Shown here: piece after piece, positions 62,497 through 64,000 of the stretch
Position numbering within the stretch: position 1 is the stretch's first letter
Layout: the number at the start of each line of letters is the position of its first letter
DNA from: Parapedobacter lycopersici
Lineage (GTDB): Bacteria > Bacteroidota > Bacteroidia > Sphingobacteriales > Sphingobacteriaceae
Length of the DNA stretch: 64,000 nt
Direction of reading: 5' to 3'
Assembly: GCF_024643285.1 (NCBI RefSeq)
Contig: NZ_JAMSLW010000001.1
Span: forward strand, 124,001-188,000
The notes under the pieces: generated by a model
What the model was told of the DNA's origin: nothing
The model's database searches: none
The model's input: only the letters and a program-made list of their open reading frames with translations
Translations under genes and position numbers: made by a program

Positions 62497-63273
62497 ATGA
62501 AAATTGCCACATATAACGTAAATGGAGTGAATGGACGGTTGCCGGTATTGCTGCGCTGGCTACACGAATCCGCACCGGATATCGTATGCCTGCAGGAATT
62601 AAAGGCACCGCAGGAAAAATTCCCATTGGAAGCCATCAACGATGCCGGCTATGAAGCCATATGGCACGGACAAAAAAGCTGGAATGGGGTAGCGATACTT
62701 TCCAAAAAGGGACAGATTGCCGAAGTCCGGCGGGCGCTACCCGGTGACCCCGATGATGTGCATAGCCGCTATATTGAAGCACGCATTAACGGACTGCTGA
62801 TCGGATGCCTTTACCTGCCGAATGGTAATCCGGCCCCGGGACCCAAATTTGATTATAAACTCAATTGGTTTAAGCGCTTGATTCAACACGGCCAGGAATT
62901 GCTGGCCCTGAAAGAACCGGTGATACTGACCGGTGACTTTAATGTGATCCCGACCGAATTTGATGTGTATAAACCGGAACGTTGGGTCGACGATGCATTG
63001 TTCCGGCCGGAGACCCGGTCGGCTTTTCAGGATTTAATGGCGCAGGGCTGGGGAGACGCGCTGCGAAAACTGTATCCGAATGAGCAGATTTATACCTTCT
63101 GGGACTATTTCCGTAATGCGTATGGCCGTAACGCCGGATTGCGCATCGATCATTTTTTGCTAAGCCCACAGCTGGATAACCGCCTGCAATCGGCAGGGGT
63201 GGACCGCCACGTTCGGGGATGGGAAAAAACAAGTGACCATGCGCCGGTATGGATAACCCTGGCGGACCAATAA
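62497..63273 (+). CDS. xth: Exodeoxyribonuclease III
   Basis: 258 residues, cytosolic. EEP superfamily: 'MKIATYNVNGVNGRLPVLLR', 'DIVCLQELKAPQEKFP' (catalytic Glu), 'VILTGDFNVIPTEFDVY' (Asp/Asn), 'GLRIDHFLLSPQL' and 'KTSDHAPVWITL' (Asp/His). It cleaves at abasic sites and degrades 3' ends in base excision repair. It has no clear operon partner; the copper-storage-like gene converges from the other side. Confidence 0.95.
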   Translation: MKIATYNVNGVNGRLPVLLRWLHESAPDIVCLQELKAPQEKFPLEAINDAGYEAIWHGQKSWNGVAILSKKGQIAEVRRALPGDPDDVHSRYIEARINGLLIGCLYLPNGNPAPGPKFDYKLNWFKRLIQHGQELLALKEPVILTGDFNVIPTEFDVYKPERWVDDALFRPETRSAFQDLMAQGWGDALRKLYPNEQIYTFWDYFRNAYGRNAGLRIDHFLLSPQLDNRLQSAGVDRHVRGWEKTSDHAPVWITLADQ

Positions 63274-63301
63274 GTCAACCCCGGGGGCAATTTCGGTTAA
63301 A

Positions 63302-63646
63302 TCAGGCTGCCATTTTACGGCACGCTTCTGCACAATCCCGGCATGCTGCTGCACAGGCCCTGCAATGATCGGCATCGTGTTTCTCACATGCTGCAGCGCA
63401 GTCGTCGCATACCTGGGCACACAGCGTACACAGCTGGTTTACATACCCTTCGTGACCGACTCCGCTGGTCTTTGCCATAAATGAGGCGGCCATGCGGCAA
63501 ATTTCTGCACAAAAACGATCCAGGTGAATGCAGGTAGCCATGGCGCCTATGTGTTCTTCCATAAGGCATGCTGTTGCACAGTGATCGCATGCATCGGCAC
63601 AGGTATAACAAGCGGCGATGCAATCTTTATATTTTTCCTGTATCAT
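63302..63646 (-). CDS. Four-helix-bundle copper-storage-like protein (Csp/DUF326 type)
   Basis: 114 residues with many cysteines in helical CxxxC/CxxxxxxC spacing: 'CIAACYTCADACDHCATACL', 'CIHLDRFCAEICRMAASF', 'LCTLCAQVCDDCAAACE', 'CRACAAACRDCAEACRKMAA'. This is the pattern of cytosolic Csp3-like copper-storage proteins, in which Cys line the core of a four-helix bundle and bind many Cu(I). No signal peptide, so cytosolic. It points to copper buffering. It converges on exodeoxyribonuclease III with a 28-bp gap. Confidence 0.88.
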   Translation of the reverse strand: MIQEKYKDCIAACYTCADACDHCATACLMEEHIGAMATCIHLDRFCAEICRMAASFMAKTSGVGHEGYVNQLCTLCAQVCDDCAAACEKHDADHCRACAAACRDCAEACRKMAA

Positions 63647-63744
63647 AGCAAATTCGGATATGGTGTGTCATCAATGCTAACACCTGTAGTGCCGTATTGT
63701 TTAATCCGGAGTCTGCATGAATTTGCGGGATAGGCGAGATTTCC

Positions 63745-64000
63745 CTACGGAGTAACCGGTTCGCGCTCCATGGACTTTGTTTTGATCAGGCTGGGATTGT
63801 GGTCTATTTTCTCCATTACATCCAATATGGTTAGTACCGACTGGTAAAAGAAATCGGGCTGGATATTTTCAAATGTATCGCCCGGTGTGTGGTAGTCCGG
63901 ATGATCCTCGACGCCAAAATAAATAAATGGGATGTGTTTTGCGTGGAAAGCTGCATGATCACTTTGTGTGGTCCAGTCGGCTGGTCCGGAGCCCGGAATA
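63745..64000 (-). CDS. M28-family peptidase, C-terminal part (cut by window edge)
   Basis: The reverse strand from 63999 to the stop at 63745-63747 encodes 84 residues: 'QSDHAAFHAKHIPFIYFGVE' followed by 'DHPDYHTPGDTFENIQPDFF'. The SDHxxFxxxxIPxxxF and HTPxDT motifs hold zinc and catalytic residues of M28 aminopeptidases. Only the last part of the gene is in the window, so its N-terminus and localisation are not visible. Confidence 0.85.
   Translation of the reverse strand, partial: IPGSGPADWTTQSDHAAFHAKHIPFIYFGVEDHPDYHTPGDTFENIQPDFFYQSVLTILDVMEKIDHNPSLIKTKSMEREPVTP

Overview
The window looks like a chromosomal segment from a member of the Bacteroidota, probably class Sphingobacteriia (Pedobacter/Parapedobacter/Olivibacter-like). 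The reasons are two SusC/SusD pairs each tied to an ECF sigma factor and FecR anti-sigma factor, promoters of the Bacteroidota type (TTTG - spacer - TAnnTTTG), few Shine-Dalgarno sequences, DUF4199 and SusD-type families, and many Tat-like 'RRxFLK' leaders on exported enzymes. The genus is inference. I see no tRNA, rRNA, insertion sequence, prophage or CRISPR array.

Left third (1-28.2 kb) is mostly housekeeping: ubiX; a dihydroorotase-like gene that has lost its metal ligands, leading an operon with a DUF4199 membrane protein and two family 2 glycosyltransferases; a PhnP-like metallo-beta-lactamase-fold hydrolase; ispD and queA; an ABC permease; an aspartate-type aminotransferase; a cation diffusion facilitator; a class A penicillin-binding protein; a 1042-residue peptidase/propeller/barrel protein; an exported amidohydrolase next to a lipoprotein sugar dehydrogenase-cytochrome c; a GIY-YIG protein divergent from an S24 (LexA/CI-like) repressor; and rimP-nusA-infB. 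The only large gene-free gap (22987-23441) holds an array of degenerate 11-bp TTCGA repeats followed by an inverted copy, then a promoter and an attenuator-like hairpin in front of rimP.

Middle (28.3-36.3 kb) is a run of exported sugar-oxidation genes: SUMF1-type protein, Tat-type Gfo/Idh/MocA oxidoreductase, ApbE, Tat-type sugar isomerase-like protein, NupG-like permease, GMC oxidoreductase and a Tat-lipoprotein gluconate-dehydrogenase subunit 3. It resembles oxidative (3-keto) glycoside metabolism, and a DUF1080 (3-keto-disaccharide hydrolase family) gene lies at 61.4 kb.

Right (37.3-62.4 kb) is the most unusual part. ECF sigma - FecR - SusC - SusD is followed not by glycoside hydrolases but by an exported SelA-like PLP enzyme, a BASS-type symporter, an M81 (MlrC) family protein, an exported RidA, an exported gamma-glutamyltransferase-like protein, an unknown Tat-exported protein and a glutamate-1-semialdehyde-aminotransferase-like enzyme. 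A second module follows: ECF sigma with a hydrophobic tail - CBM9-like protein - FecR - SusC - SusD - DUF1080. I infer an outer-membrane-fed pathway for a nitrogen-containing (amine, peptide or amino-sugar) substrate. Both FecR-SusC gaps contain strong inverted repeats. The window ends with exodeoxyribonuclease III, a cysteine-rich copper-storage-like protein and the C-terminus of an M28 peptidase.
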